A stretch of 64,000 nt of DNA from Hyphomicrobium_A sp963782555 (GTDB lineage Bacteria; Pseudomonadota; Alphaproteobacteria; Rhizobiales; Hyphomicrobiaceae), in NCBI GenBank assembly GCA_963782555.1, contig CAWAKB010000001.1:372001-436000 (forward strand), in the 5' to 3' direction. The notes beneath the pieces were generated by a model. It was not told the DNA's origin, searched no databases, and worked only from the letters and a program-made list of their open reading frames with translations. Below are positions 44,599-53,443 of the stretch, piece by piece (within the stretch, counting starts at the first letter, position 1; every line of letters starts with the position of its first letter). Position numbers and translations under genes: made by a program.

Positions 44599-46083
44599 AT
44601 GAGGCTCATGCAAGGACTTTCGTCGCGCAACGGCCCGGCGTCGGGACATCCGATCGCCGTCGGGGTGCTGCTCGTCGGCTTGGCGGCCGGTTTGATCGCC
44701 GGTCCCGCCGCGGCGCAGAAAAGCGGACCGCAGTCCGTCGCGCCGCTCGCCGCTCAGCTCATCGAGGCGGTGGTCAACGTCTCCACCAGCCAGTCCGTCC
44801 GCGGACCGCAGGGGCTGCCGCTGCCGAGCGTGCCCAAGGACTCGCCCTATGACGAGTATTTCGGCGATTTCTTTCAGAACCACGGCCGCTCGGTGCCCGA
44901 GCACATGGTCTCCTCGCTCGGCTCGGGCTTCATCATCGACGGTAAGGAAGGAATTATCGTCACCAACAACCACGTGATCGACGGCGCCGAGGAGATCCAG
45001 GTCAATTTGCATAACGGCACCACGCTCAAGGCGAAGCTCATCGGCAAGGACACCAAGACGGACATCGCGCTCTTGAAGGTCAACTCTCCCCATGAGTTGA
45101 AGGCGGTCAAGTTCGGCTCCTCCGACGCCATCCAGGTCGGCGACTGGGTGATGGCCATCGGCAATCCCTTCGGGCTCGGCGGCAGCGTCACCGTGGGTAT
45201 CATCTCGGCGAAGGCCCGCAACATCAACTCCGGGCCTTATGACGACTATCTCCAGACCGATGCCTCGATCAACAAGGGCAACTCGGGCGGGCCGCTGTTC
45301 AACATGGACGGCGAGGTCGTCGGCGTGAACACGGCCATCATCTCGCCCACCGGCGGCTCCATCGGCATTGGCTTTTCGGTGCCCGCCGACACGGTGCAGC
45401 CGGTGGTCGAGCAGCTCAGGAAGTTCCATGAGGTGCGCCGTGGCTGGCTCGGAGTGAAGATCCAGACCGTCACCGAGGAGATCGCCGGCGCGCTGGGCGT
45501 GCCGCAGAACACCGGCGCGCTGGTCGCCGCGGTCACGCCCGACGGGCCGGCGGCGAAGGCCGGCGTCAAGGCCGGCGACGTCATCGTGAAATTCGACAAG
45601 GAGGACGTCCCGACCATGCGCAATCTGCCGCGTCTGGTCGCGCGCGCCCCCATCGACCAGCAGGTCGACGTCGAGGTCGTGCGCAAGGGCCAACACAAGA
45701 CGCTGCAGGTCACGGTGGGCCGTCTTTCGGACGACGACGAGGAGGAGGCCAAGGCGGCGGCGCTCGGCGGCGATATGGGATCGGATGAGGCGGTGGTGCT
45801 CGGCCTCAAGCTGTCGCCCCTCACCAAGGCGCTGCGCTCCAAGTACGGGCTCAGCGCCGAGGTCAAGGGCGCGATCGTCGACGAGGTCGACCCCAAGAGC
45901 GCCGCGGCAGCCAGCATCAAGCCCGGCGACGTGATCGTGCAGGCGGCGAACGAGCCGGTGTCGGATCCCCAGGACATTGCCAAGCGCATCGCGAGCCTCA
46001 AGAAGGACGCCCGCAAGACGGTCATGCTCGAGGTCGAGGACGCCAAGGGCAGCCACAGGTTCGTGTCGGTGCCGGTCGAGTAG
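44599..46083 (+). CDS. Do/DegP-like periplasmic serine protease with two PDZ domains
   Basis: A 494-residue HtrA-family envelope protease-chaperone. The signal peptide ends at AAAQ (residue 40). The trypsin-like domain shows the triad: His125 in TNNHVIDGA, Asp155 in KTDIALLKV and Ser229 in NKGNSGGPLFN. PDZ1 spans about 275-365 (RRGWLGVKIQTVTEEIAGAL) and PDZ2 the C-terminus (GAIVDEVDPKSAAAASIKPG). An acidic linker, DDDEEEAKAAA, lies between them. GGCAGGAG precedes the ATG. Placement after hflKC links cytoplasmic-membrane and periplasmic protein quality control. DegP, DegQ and MucD are not distinguished by sequence here. Confidence 0.94.
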   Translation: MRLMQGLSSRNGPASGHPIAVGVLLVGLAAGLIAGPAAAQKSGPQSVAPLAAQLIEAVVNVSTSQSVRGPQGLPLPSVPKDSPYDEYFGDFFQNHGRSVPEHMVSSLGSGFIIDGKEGIIVTNNHVIDGAEEIQVNLHNGTTLKAKLIGKDTKTDIALLKVNSPHELKAVKFGSSDAIQVGDWVMAIGNPFGLGGSVTVGIISAKARNINSGPYDDYLQTDASINKGNSGGPLFNMDGEVVGVNTAIISPTGGSIGIGFSVPADTVQPVVEQLRKFHEVRRGWLGVKIQTVTEEIAGALGVPQNTGALVAAVTPDGPAAKAGVKAGDVIVKFDKEDVPTMRNLPRLVARAPIDQQVDVEVVRKGQHKTLQVTVGRLSDDDEEEAKAAALGGDMGSDEAVVLGLKLSPLTKALRSKYGLSAEVKGAIVDEVDPKSAAAASIKPGDVIVQAANEPVSDPQDIAKRIASLKKDARKTVMLEVEDAKGSHRFVSVPVE

Positions 46084-46159
46084 GCGTTGGGCCAAAAGAC
46101 GTTTCAGGGCGCGCTTGCCGGCCCTGCGCTGCCGCAATCTTCAAAGGAGGCTGTCCCCC

Positions 46160-46873
46160 TTGTCGGAACGCCACGGCATCTTTGACACCATCATGGACAG
46201 CCTCGCGCCCGTGCATCGGGACGGGCACAAGTTCATCGCCATCGCCGTGGGTCTGGCGCTGCTGTTCTTTCTGGTGTGGGCGCCGCTCGCCTGGATCCTG
46301 GTGATCATCGCCTTATGGATCGCCTATTTCTTCCGCGATCCCGACCGGGTGACGCCGCTGCGCGAGGGCCTGATCATCGCGCCCGCCGACGGGCGCATCG
46401 CCGCGATCGAGCTGGTGCCGCCGCCGGTGGAGCTGGGGCTCGGACCGGAGCGGCGCCTGCGCATCTCCACCTTTCTGTCGGTCCTCGACGTGCACATCAC
46501 GCGCGCGCCCGTGGCGGGGCGCATCGCGCGCTCGATCTACGTGCCGGGCGCCTTCCTGAATGCCGCCCTCGACAAGGCGAGCGAGGAGAACGAGCGCCGC
46601 GCCATCATCATCGAGCGCGCGGACGGGGTCCAGATTGCGGTCGTGCAGATCGCCGGGCTGGTCGCCCGCAGGATCGTGGCCTTCGTGCACGAAGGCGACA
46701 GCGTGGGCGCGGGCCAGCGTATCGGCCTCATCCGCTTCGGCAGCCGCGTCGACGTCTATCTGCCGCTGGGCAAGGCGGCGCTGGTCTCGGTGGGGCAGCT
46801 GGCGGTTGCGGGCGAGACGGTGCTCGCCGATATGAAGTCGGACGAGGCTGAGCGGGTCGCGCGCCGAAGTTGA
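46160..46873 (+). CDS. psd: Phosphatidylserine decarboxylase (short proenzyme)
   Basis: Converts phosphatidylserine to phosphatidylethanolamine. The 237-residue protein is of the short, archaeal-like class common in alphaproteobacteria. It has membrane helices near the N-terminus (AIAVGLALLFFLVWAPLAWI), YFFRDPDR, IAPADGRI, and STFLSVLDVHITRAPVAGRI. Self-cleavage to form the pyruvoyl cofactor occurs at Gly-Ser of LIRFGSRVDVYLP, Ser195. I infer a TTG start nine bases after AAAGGAGG; an ATG eleven codons later is the alternative. pssA follows 45 bp downstream, so the substrate-making enzyme is encoded next. Confidence 0.94.
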   Translation: MSERHGIFDTIMDSLAPVHRDGHKFIAIAVGLALLFFLVWAPLAWILVIIALWIAYFFRDPDRVTPLREGLIIAPADGRIAAIELVPPPVELGLGPERRLRISTFLSVLDVHITRAPVAGRIARSIYVPGAFLNAALDKASEENERRAIIIERADGVQIAVVQIAGLVARRIVAFVHEGDSVGAGQRIGLIRFGSRVDVYLPLGKAALVSVGQLAVAGETVLADMKSDEAERVARRS

Positions 46874-46918
46874 GTTAAGCTATCCTAAAGGGAGAGGTTT
46901 TGCCGTTAAGGTGTCGGA

Positions 46919-47815
46919 GTGAGAATAGCCACCATGGACCCGATCATACCGAGACTGGAGGAGGAGACGCGGCGGCGACGGCGCATGCCGCTCTTTCGCC
47001 ACCGGCAGGTGCCGGTGCGCATGCTGGTGCCCAACTTCTTCACGCTGTTGGCGCTGTGCGCGGGGCTCACCTCGATCCGCATGGGGATCGAGGGGCGCTA
47101 TGAGCTGGCGCTCGGCGCCATCGTGTTCGCCGCCCTGCTCGACGGCATCGACGGGCGGGTTGCGCGCCTGCTCAAGGCCTCCTCCCGCTTCGGCGCCGAG
47201 CTCGACAGCCTCGCCGACTTCGTCAACTTCGGCGTGGCTCCCGCCTTCCTGATCTTCAACTGGGGGCTCGGCAGCCTCAAGAGCCTGGGCTGGATCTGCG
47301 TGATGATCTTCGCGCTCGCCTCCGCCCTGCGGCTTGCCAGGTTCAACATCGCCATGGAGGAGGATCGGCCGAAGTGGCAGAGGGCCTACTTCATCGGCAT
47401 GCCGACGCCCGCGGCCGCGATCGTGGTGCTGCTGCCGATCTTCATCGACCACCTCGGCTTCGACGGCTTGCGCACCTCGACGATCTTTCTCGATCTGGTG
47501 CTGGCCTACACGATTTTGATCGCGTTCATGATGGTGTCGACCATCCCGACCTACTCGGGCAAGCTTCTGGGCGAGCGCATCTCGCGCGAGTACGTGCTGC
47601 CGATCTTCATCCTGGCGGTGGGCTTCGTGGCGCTGCTGGTGACCTATCCGTTCGCCACGCTGACGGGAGCCTCGATCGTCTATCTCAGCCTCATCCCGAT
47701 GAGCTGGCGCCGCTTCATGCAGTCGACGCGGTCGCATGCAATGCCCGAGGAGGGCGCGGGCGAGGACGCACAGGGCCGCATCGTTGCGATCCGGTCCGGC
47801 GAGCCGCAGCGCTAG
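46919..47815 (+). CDS. pssA: CDP-diacylglycerol-serine O-phosphatidyltransferase
   Basis: Forms phosphatidylserine from CDP-diacylglycerol and serine; its product is decarboxylated by the upstream psd product. The 298-residue membrane protein has about eight hydrophobic helices and the CDP-alcohol phosphotransferase motif DGIDGRVARLLKASSRFGAE followed by LDSLADFVNFG (pattern DGxxARxxxxxxxxGxxxDxxxD). A basic N-terminus (RLEEETRRRRRMPLFRHRQV) precedes the first helix. The GTG start follows AAGG; an ATG five codons later is also possible. Convergent with the HerA-like gene, with only nine bases between stops. Confidence 0.95.
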   Translation: MRIATMDPIIPRLEEETRRRRRMPLFRHRQVPVRMLVPNFFTLLALCAGLTSIRMGIEGRYELALGAIVFAALLDGIDGRVARLLKASSRFGAELDSLADFVNFGVAPAFLIFNWGLGSLKSLGWICVMIFALASALRLARFNIAMEEDRPKWQRAYFIGMPTPAAAIVVLLPIFIDHLGFDGLRTSTIFLDLVLAYTILIAFMMVSTIPTYSGKLLGERISREYVLPIFILAVGFVALLVTYPFATLTGASIVYLSLIPMSWRRFMQSTRSHAMPEEGAGEDAQGRIVAIRSGEPQR

Positions 47816-47824
47816 GATTGCCGC

Positions 47825-49811
47825 TCAGCGCTGCTGGCGCTGGATCAGCCTGTCGCGCAAGGACTTGAGTGCGGGGACGCCCTGGTCGTCGCCAGAGGCT
47901 GCAGCTTCGCTGCCGCGCTGGGGCGCGCCTCCGCCGTTCGCCTCCTTGCGGAAGACCGCCTGACGGATCGACGGTGTGCGCTGGAAGACGCCGGGTTGGG
48001 CAGCGGCCGCCGGCCGGGGGGGCACCTCCTCGCGTGCGCGCTGCGGCTCCTGACGGCGCGGCTCGGCGGCAGGCGAGCTCTCGATGGCCATGCCTTCGGC
48101 GAGCAGGGCTACCTGCTCATGCTCGCTGCCGGCGCCGATGTCGGAGGAGCGCCATTTCTCGACCACCTGCTCCAGGAAGCCCTCGTCGCCGACCGAGCGC
48201 TGCCAATGCTCGGTGAAGTGCGCGGTGGTCGAGCGGGGGAGCGCGCTCTGCGGGAGCTCGTCGAAAATGATGCGTACGGGCAGCGCCACGCCGTCGCCGA
48301 AGGCGAGCGCCTCGCGTTGGCCGAGGGCGGGCAGGAACTCCAAGAGGCCCGAGCTCGTGTCGGTGATGGCGGAGGTGACGATCTCCTGATCGCGGTCGTT
48401 CGACATCCTGAGCGCGAACACGGTGTTGCACTGGGACAGGATGGTCGGGTCGATCTCGGCGGGACGCTGCGAGACGATGCACAGGGCGACGCCGTACTTG
48501 CGCCCCTCCTTGGCAATCTTGGCGATGGCCCGCTTGCAGGGCTCGAAGCCGAGCTTCGGCGTCGCCGGCACGTAGCGATGCGCCTCCTCGCACACGAGCG
48601 TCAACGGCACCTTGCCCTCGCTCCAATGGGCGAAATCGAAGGTCATACGCGAGAGCACCGACACCACGACGTTGACGATCTCGGTCGGCAGGCCGGTCAG
48701 CTCGACGATGGTGATGGGCTTTTCGTTGACGGGCACCCTGAAGATACGGGCGAGCACCTGGGTCATGCCGTCGTAGACGGTGAGCGAGCCGAACATGAAG
48801 GCGTAGCGCCCGTCCTGCGAGATGGCGTCGATGCGCGCCTTGAGCTGGCGGTAGGGTGACAGGTCCTTCTTGTTCTCGAGCTTGCCCATGCGCTCGTCGA
48901 TCAGACCGGTGAGGTCGGAGATGCGGTAGGGCACCGGCGTGTCGACGGTGAAGCGGTGGGGCTCGGGCATGGAGCGGCGCACGGCCTGGTTGTCGCGCGC
49001 GCGGCCGGCGCTGTAGCGGGCCTTGGCGATCGGGATGAGCTCCTGGAGAATCTCGATCTCGGCCTTGCGCGAAGAGTTCGGCGATCAGGACCTCGACGAT
49101 CTCCTCGAAGTTCAACAGCCAGAACGGCAGCTGCATATTGCGGGGGCTGATGACCTCAGCCCATTCGGCGAAGGCGCTGGCGTACTCGTTGTGGGGGTCG
49201 AGGAGAAGGATGTGCGCGGCCGGGTTCTTGGCGAGAATTGCGCGCAGGATGAGCGCGGTGGTGCACGACTTGCCGGTGCCGGTGGTGCCGAGGATGGCGA
49301 GGTGCTTGCCCAACAGCTCGTCGACCCGCACCATGGCCGGAATGGTGCTATCCTGGCGGATGCAGCCGATACGCACGCTGGCCTTGAGATCGCCGCAGAA
49401 GGCCGCCTCGAGCTCGGCCTTGGAGGCCACCCGCGCGCGGTCGCCGAGCGAGGGATAGGCGGTGACACCGCGGGCGAAGATGCGTGCCTGGCCGCTCTCG
49501 TCCTTCCACAGCTCGCCCACGAGGCCGAGCTCGGCGATCCTGATCTCTACCTCGCCGTCGCGATGCGCCGGCACCGGCACGCTGAGCGCGGAGACAATGG
49601 CAAGCACCACGGTCTTGGCCGTATCAATGGCGAGCAGCGTGCCCATGTCGGGGCGCTCGTTGTTTTGGACGTGGCCTTCGTGTGCAGAATCGAGAAGGAC
49701 GATCGCCTTCGAGCCGGTGACCGAGACGATGCGCCCGATCGATCGATCGGGCGCGGTGGCGCTCTGTCCGGAGCCCGGCATGTTCAGCTGCATGTTCGGC
49801 GCGCTACTCAC
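47825..49811 (-). pseudogene. HerA-type ATPase/helicase (DUF87), single frameshift
   Basis: A hexameric HerA/FtsK-superfamily ATPase in two frames. The N-terminal part has the HAS-barrel (RSIGRIVSVTGSKAIVLLDS; VEIRIAELGLVGELW), Walker A LGTTGTGKSCTTALILRAIL and LLLDPHNEY. The frame changes near 49060-49090 (FEEIVEVLIAELF, then AEIEILQELIPIAKA one base over). The second part has VCEEAHRYVP (Walker B), SQRPAEIDPTILSQCNTVFA and the arginine-finger region, then a long disordered tail ending RDRLIQRQQR. HerA proteins work with NurA in end resection or stand alone; no NurA gene is nearby. GTG start overlapping the histidine-kinase stop by four bases. The break may be an error. Confidence 0.85.
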
Positions 49812-50737
49812 GTTGGCAGCTCCCGTTCATTGACTTCCGGGTCTTCCGGTCCCGGTCCTTCCAATCCCTGGCCCATGACGGCGTCGCGCGCCTCGGTGAC
49901 CGAGAGCTGGTGGCGGGGCGGGAGAGCCACGGTGACCTGCGTGCCAGCTCCCTTGGAGCTGCGGATCTGAAGCTCGCCGTCGTGCAGCTGCACCAACGCG
50001 CGGGCAATGGGAAGGCCGAGCCCGGTTCCCTCGCGCCAGCGCGCGTGGCTGGAATCGACCTGGCCGAAGGGCATGAGCGCCACCGCGATCTCCTCCTCGC
50101 CCATGCCCACGCCGGTGTCGGACACCTCGACGGCGACGCCGCCGTTGGCGCCGGCCGCGCCCCTGATGGTCACCGCCCCGCCCTTGCGCGTGAACTTGAG
50201 GGCGTTGGAGATGAGGTTGGTGAAGACCTGGCGCAGCTTGACGGCGTCGCCGCGCGCGCTCGGCATGTCGGGAGCGATCTCGACCTGCAGCGCCACGCCG
50301 GCGGCGTCGGCCATCAGCCGGAAGGAGGAGGCCGACGCGTTCAAGATCTCGCCGATGTTGACGTCCCGGCTCTCGAGCGTGCACTTGCCGCTGTGGATCT
50401 TCGAGATGTCGAGGATGTTGTTGATCACCGAAAGCAGGTGCCCGGCCGCATCGTGGATGAGATTGGCATAGTCGGCGATCTCGGGTCGCGACAGCGGACG
50501 CTCACCCTGCTCGGCCAAGAGCTTGGAGAACCCGATGATGGCGTTGAGGGGGGTTCTGAGCTCGTGGCTCATGTTGGCGATGAACTCGGATTTGACCCGG
50601 CTCGCGAGCTCCGCCTCGATGCGTGCGGAATGCTCGGCGACTCGCGCCCGGTGGCGCAGCACAGCATCGCCCAGAAGCGACGCGTACTCGCCCATCAATG
50701 AGCCGCTCTTCTGGCTGCCGAAGGCTCCGCTGTACAT
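49808..50737 (-). CDS. Soluble sensor histidine kinase
   Basis: A 309-residue kinase without membrane segments. The N-terminal helix (LGDAVLRHRARVAEHSARIE) leads into the HisKA dimerisation domain with SHELRTPLNAIIGFSKLLAE (phosphoacceptor His58), then an HATPase domain: N box VFTNLISNALKFTRKGG, G1 VEVSDTGVGMGEEE, G2 WREGTGLGLPIARALVQ. A C-terminal tail is acidic. No PAS, GAF or receiver domain and no response regulator nearby, so its input and partner are unknown. The ATG follows a GTG one codon earlier. Its stop overlaps the HerA-like gene start, an unusual pairing implying co-translation. Confidence 0.9.
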   Translation of the reverse strand: MYSGAFGSQKSGSLMGEYASLLGDAVLRHRARVAEHSARIEAELASRVKSEFIANMSHELRTPLNAIIGFSKLLAEQGERPLSRPEIADYANLIHDAAGHLLSVINNILDISKIHSGKCTLESRDVNIGEILNASASSFRLMADAAGVALQVEIAPDMPSARGDAVKLRQVFTNLISNALKFTRKGGAVTIRGAAGANGGVAVEVSDTGVGMGEEEIAVALMPFGQVDSSHARWREGTGLGLPIARALVQLHDGELQIRSSKGAGTQVTVALPPRHQLSVTEARDAVMGQGLEGPGPEDPEVNERELPT

Positions 50738-50892
50738 CACACACTGGCTACGCTGTTGGTCCCGGTCGCTGGACGGTAGCCACGAGACAATAATGCGCAG
50801 TTAACCGGCGTCTTGTTTTCGGCGAGGCAAATGAAGGGTTTACGGCTGCCCCTGGCTGGGCCGCAGGCCAAGCGCGGCCGCGCTCGTGGCCG

Positions 50893-51603
50893 TCAGCGCG
50901 TGACGAATTTGAAGGGGACTTGGACCTCGAGGGACCCGCGCGCGATCTCATTCGGCATGGGCGGAAACGGCGCCGCCCGGTCGAGCGCGGCCATCGCCGC
51001 GTCGTCGAGGAGCTTCGATCCGGAGCTCTTCTCCACGGCGCGCGACAAGAGCTGGCCGGCGGGGCCGACGGTGAAGCGCACCAGCACCGTTCCCGATTGG
51101 CGCGAGCGCGGATTGACCTTGCTGCGCTCCAGCAGTCTGCTCAGCCTGCCGAGGTAGGCGCGGCGTTCGGTCGTGTCGCCGCCATGCTGCTCGGCGCCGG
51201 AGCTTTGCTCAATCAGGGTCGCAACCTGCGGCGCCTGCTCCTTGACCGGCACCGCGACGGGTTTCTCGTCCTCGACCGGCTTGGGCTCCTTGGTGGCGGC
51301 CTGCACCTCGTGCTCGCTCGAAGCGGAGGTGACGACGTCGGTCAGCTCGGGCTCGAGCTCCTCGACCGGCTTGGGCTCGGTCGTCGCCAGCACCGGCGGA
51401 ACGTCGACGGTCTCGATGCGCTCCTCGGCGTCGCCGAACTTGGTCACGCCTTCGAGCGCGATGCCCTGCTCGACCGTGAAGGTGTCGGAACCGGTGCCCG
51501 CGTCGAGCGCGGACCCGCCCGCCGTGACGCCGACAATTGCCAGCAGCAGTCCGGCGTGCAGCCCGAGCGAGAGGAGCCAGGTTGTGGGGCGAAGGAGCTG
51601 CAT
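50893..51603 (-). CDS. TonB family energy-transducing protein
   Basis: Couples the ExbB-ExbD proton-driven motor to outer-membrane receptors. The 236-residue protein has an N-terminal anchor (TTWLLSLGLHAGLLLAIVGV), a Pro/Glu/Lys-rich periplasm-spanning part (TTEPKPVEELEPEL; TKEPKPVEDEKPVAVPVKEQ) and the TonB C-terminal domain (YLGRLSRLLERSKVNPRSRQ; SGTVLVRFTVGPAGQLLSRA; LDRAAPFPPMP; VPFKFVTR). Eighteen bases after exbD in an operon with exbB and a secreted protein gene. The two TonB-dependent receptor genes 2.5 kb away on the other strand are natural partners. Confidence 0.93.
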   Translation of the reverse strand: MQLLRPTTWLLSLGLHAGLLLAIVGVTAGGSALDAGTGSDTFTVEQGIALEGVTKFGDAEERIETVDVPPVLATTEPKPVEELEPELTDVVTSASSEHEVQAATKEPKPVEDEKPVAVPVKEQAPQVATLIEQSSGAEQHGGDTTERRAYLGRLSRLLERSKVNPRSRQSGTVLVRFTVGPAGQLLSRAVEKSSGSKLLDDAAMAALDRAAPFPPMPNEIARGSLEVQVPFKFVTR

Positions 51604-51621
51604 TGATTTCGGCGGCGTCCC

Positions 51622-52071
51622 CTAAGGTGCTGTGCTTTGCGGCGAGTGCTGCGAGAGAAGCGAGACGCGGGCATAACCGCTTTGCCCGACGAGGCCTAGA
51701 ATTTCCATTACGTCGCCGTAGACGACGTTCTTGTCGCCGCGCACGTAGATCACGGCATCGCCTTCGGCGGCGTGGATCTCCCGGAGCCGAGGTACAAGCT
51801 GGTCACGGCTCACGAACTCGTTGCGGATCTGAAGCCGGCCGTCGGCGGTCAGCGTTACGACCATCGGCTTCTTCGACTGGCCGACGCGTGCCGCCGAGGT
51901 CTTCGGCAGCTCGACCGGCACGCCGGCGACCATGAGCGGAGCGGCGACCATGAATATGATGAGGAGGACGAGCATCACGTCGACCATGGGCGTGATGTTG
52001 ATCTCGGCCATGGGCTTGTAGGCGACGTCCTCATCGTCGCCGGACTGACCAAAGTTGATCGCCGCGCCCAT
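51622..52071 (-). CDS. exbD: ExbD-type biopolymer transport protein
   Basis: A 149-residue proton-channel subunit of the TonB motor. MAEINITPMVDVMLVLLIIF carries the conserved membrane-embedded Asp in PMVDVMLVLL, and a periplasmic domain follows (VPVELPKTSAARV; VIYVRGDKNVVYGDVMEILG). The N-terminus (MGAAINFGQSGDDEDVAYKP) is acidic, as usual. Its ATG lies at the end of a long inverted repeat, so the ribosome site may be sequestered; no good Shine-Dalgarno sequence is visible in front of it. A 155-bp gap separates it from exbB, wide for such pairs. Confidence 0.95.
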   Translation of the reverse strand: MGAAINFGQSGDDEDVAYKPMAEINITPMVDVMLVLLIIFMVAAPLMVAGVPVELPKTSAARVGQSKKPMVVTLTADGRLQIRNEFVSRDQLVPRLREIHAAEGDAVIYVRGDKNVVYGDVMEILGLVGQSGYARVSLLSQHSPQSTAP

Positions 52072-52153
52072 TCTAGCGTCCCGCTTCCGAAGCTCGCCCG
52101 AGTTCGATGCTAGGCCCCTGAGCGAACTTCGGAATCAAAAGGGACGCTAGAAT
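52070..52153 (-). promoter_or_regulatory. Large inverted repeat covering the exbD start codon
   Basis: ATTCTAGCGTCCC (52070-52082) and GGGACGCTAGAAT (52141-52153) are perfect 13-bp arms. Inside, TTCCGAAGCTCG (52085-52096) pairs with CGAACTTCGGAA (52123-52134), with one G-U. On the exbD messenger strand the proximal arm runs into the ATG (GCTAGAATG). The stem could block translation initiation or end transcription between exbB and exbD. It could also be an inserted palindromic repeat. Confidence 0.75.
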
Positions 52154-52175
52154 CATGTAGTCGCTCGTGTGATTC
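52150..52175 (-). promoter_or_regulatory. Competing hairpin before exbD
   Basis: GAATCA (52150-52155) and TGATTC (52170-52175) form 6-bp arms. The first shares bases GAAT with the outer arm of the large inverted repeat, so the two stems cannot form fully together. That is the geometry of an attenuator or of translational control, but may be chance. Confidence 0.45.
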
Positions 52176-52226
52176 AGATCGAGACATTCGCTCCGAACCC
52201 TGCCGCGCGCGTTGGCCATCATCACA

Positions 52227-52925
52227 CTAGTGACCTCCGCTGGCGCGCAGTGGCTCGACGCGCACGACTGTGTCGGACGTTGGCCGCGAGAGGTTCTTGG
52301 CGATCTCGGAGATAGCCGAGCCGCCGCGGGCGGCAAGACGGCTGAGCGACACCGAGACGGCGTTATAGGCCATGACTGCGGGAATGGCGGCGGCGAGGCC
52401 GAGAGCGGTGGCGAACAGCGCCTCGGCAATGCCGGGCGCCACCGTGGCAAGGCTCGTATCCTGCTGCATGCCGATGGCGGTGAAGCTGTTCATGATGCCC
52501 CACACGGTACCGAAGAGCCCAATAAAGGGCGCCGAGGAGCCGATGGTGGCGAGGAACGGCAGGCCGCTTTCCTGGCGCTGCAACTCGCTTCTGAGGCAGC
52601 CGCGCATGGCCCGGTCGAGACGGGCGCGCACCGCGGTGCGGTCCTCGCCGCGCGAGGCGCCGTCCTCAGCTTCACTCTGCGCCGCCGCGAGAACGGCCTT
52701 GACGAGGCCGCGCGCGTTGTCGGGGGACGTAGCATTCCTGCCCACGGCCGCCAGCCGGCGGATCTGTCCTCTGAGCCACGACAGCCGCACGAGCTTTTCG
52801 ATGATGATGGCCCAGCAGCCGACGGAGGCGATGGCAAGGCCTAGCATCACAGTCTTGACCACCGGATCGGCGGTCGAGAGCATGCCCAAGAGCGAGTAGT
52901 CGTGCGCGGCGACGAGAGGGATCAC
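52227..52925 (-). CDS. exbB: ExbB-type (MotA/TolQ/ExbB) proton channel protein
   Basis: A 232-residue inner-membrane protein with three transmembrane helices: the first near residues 18-40 (TVMLGLAIASVGCWAIIIEK), then a large cytosolic loop (SEAEDGASRGEDRTAVRARL), then FLATIGSSAPFIGLFGTVWG and IAEALFATALGLAAAIPAVM. The GLFGTVWGIM and TALGLAAAIPA motifs define the TolQ/ExbB family. With ExbD it converts proton flow into movement of TonB. The upstream secreted-protein gene stops 12 bp before it; exbD follows after a structured gap. Confidence 0.95.
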   Translation of the reverse strand: MIPLVAAHDYSLLGMLSTADPVVKTVMLGLAIASVGCWAIIIEKLVRLSWLRGQIRRLAAVGRNATSPDNARGLVKAVLAAAQSEAEDGASRGEDRTAVRARLDRAMRGCLRSELQRQESGLPFLATIGSSAPFIGLFGTVWGIMNSFTAIGMQQDTSLATVAPGIAEALFATALGLAAAIPAVMAYNAVSVSLSRLAARGGSAISEIAKNLSRPTSDTVVRVEPLRASGGH

Positions 52926-52937
52926 GCCTCTTACCTC

Positions 52938-53402
52938 TTACTTTGAGATTTCAACTTTGGTGAGCGAGTTCACTTTCAAGCCTGCCAGGCAGTCCTTCAC
53001 CGGGCCTGCATCCGTGTGGCACTCCATGACGTCGTTGACGAGAAAGCTCCCGATGCCGTCGCATTTGGTGCCGTCGAGCTCGAAGAGCTTGACTGTGCGC
53101 TTCGATGGCCTGAGCGGCGCCAGGTCGACCGCGAAGCGCCGCCCGATGATGCCGTCGGGCTGAAACATCACCAGATCGAGCTTGTAGGCGTCGTAGGACG
53201 TATTCGTCGGATTGGAGACGACGACGTAGGCGCGACAGCCTTTGTCAGAGGCTTCGAGCTTGTTCAGCTCGAGCGAGATGCCGCCATCTTGTTTGGTTGA
53301 CGCGTCGGCGGCCGGCGTCTCCTTTGCCGGCGTATCTTGGGCGAGGGCGGCAGTCGCCAGTAGGATTGTCGCTCCAACAGTGAGGAATGCTCTTTTGATC
53401 AT
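52938..53402 (-). CDS. Secreted protein of unknown function, first gene of the exbB operon
   Basis: A 154-residue protein with a clear signal peptide (MIKRAFLTVGATILLATAAL, cleavage after LAQ near residue 23). After a Thr/Lys/Pro linker the mature domain is beta-rich (ISLELNKLEASDKGCRAYVV; SYDAYKLDLVMFQPDGIIGR; VKLFELDGTKCDGIGSFLVN), with four Cys (in KGCRAY, TKCDG, MECHT and KDCLAG) able to form two disulfides. I do not recognise a family with a known activity. Its place 12 bp before exbB suggests a periplasmic role with the TonB motor, by association only. An upstream in-frame ATG adds 12 residues that would disrupt the signal peptide. Confidence 0.85.
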   Translation of the reverse strand: MIKRAFLTVGATILLATAALAQDTPAKETPAADASTKQDGGISLELNKLEASDKGCRAYVVVSNPTNTSYDAYKLDLVMFQPDGIIGRRFAVDLAPLRPSKRTVKLFELDGTKCDGIGSFLVNDVMECHTDAGPVKDCLAGLKVNSLTKVEISK

Positions 53403-53443
53403 CGGGCTCTCGACACGCAATGGTTCATACCAGGGCATCTAGC

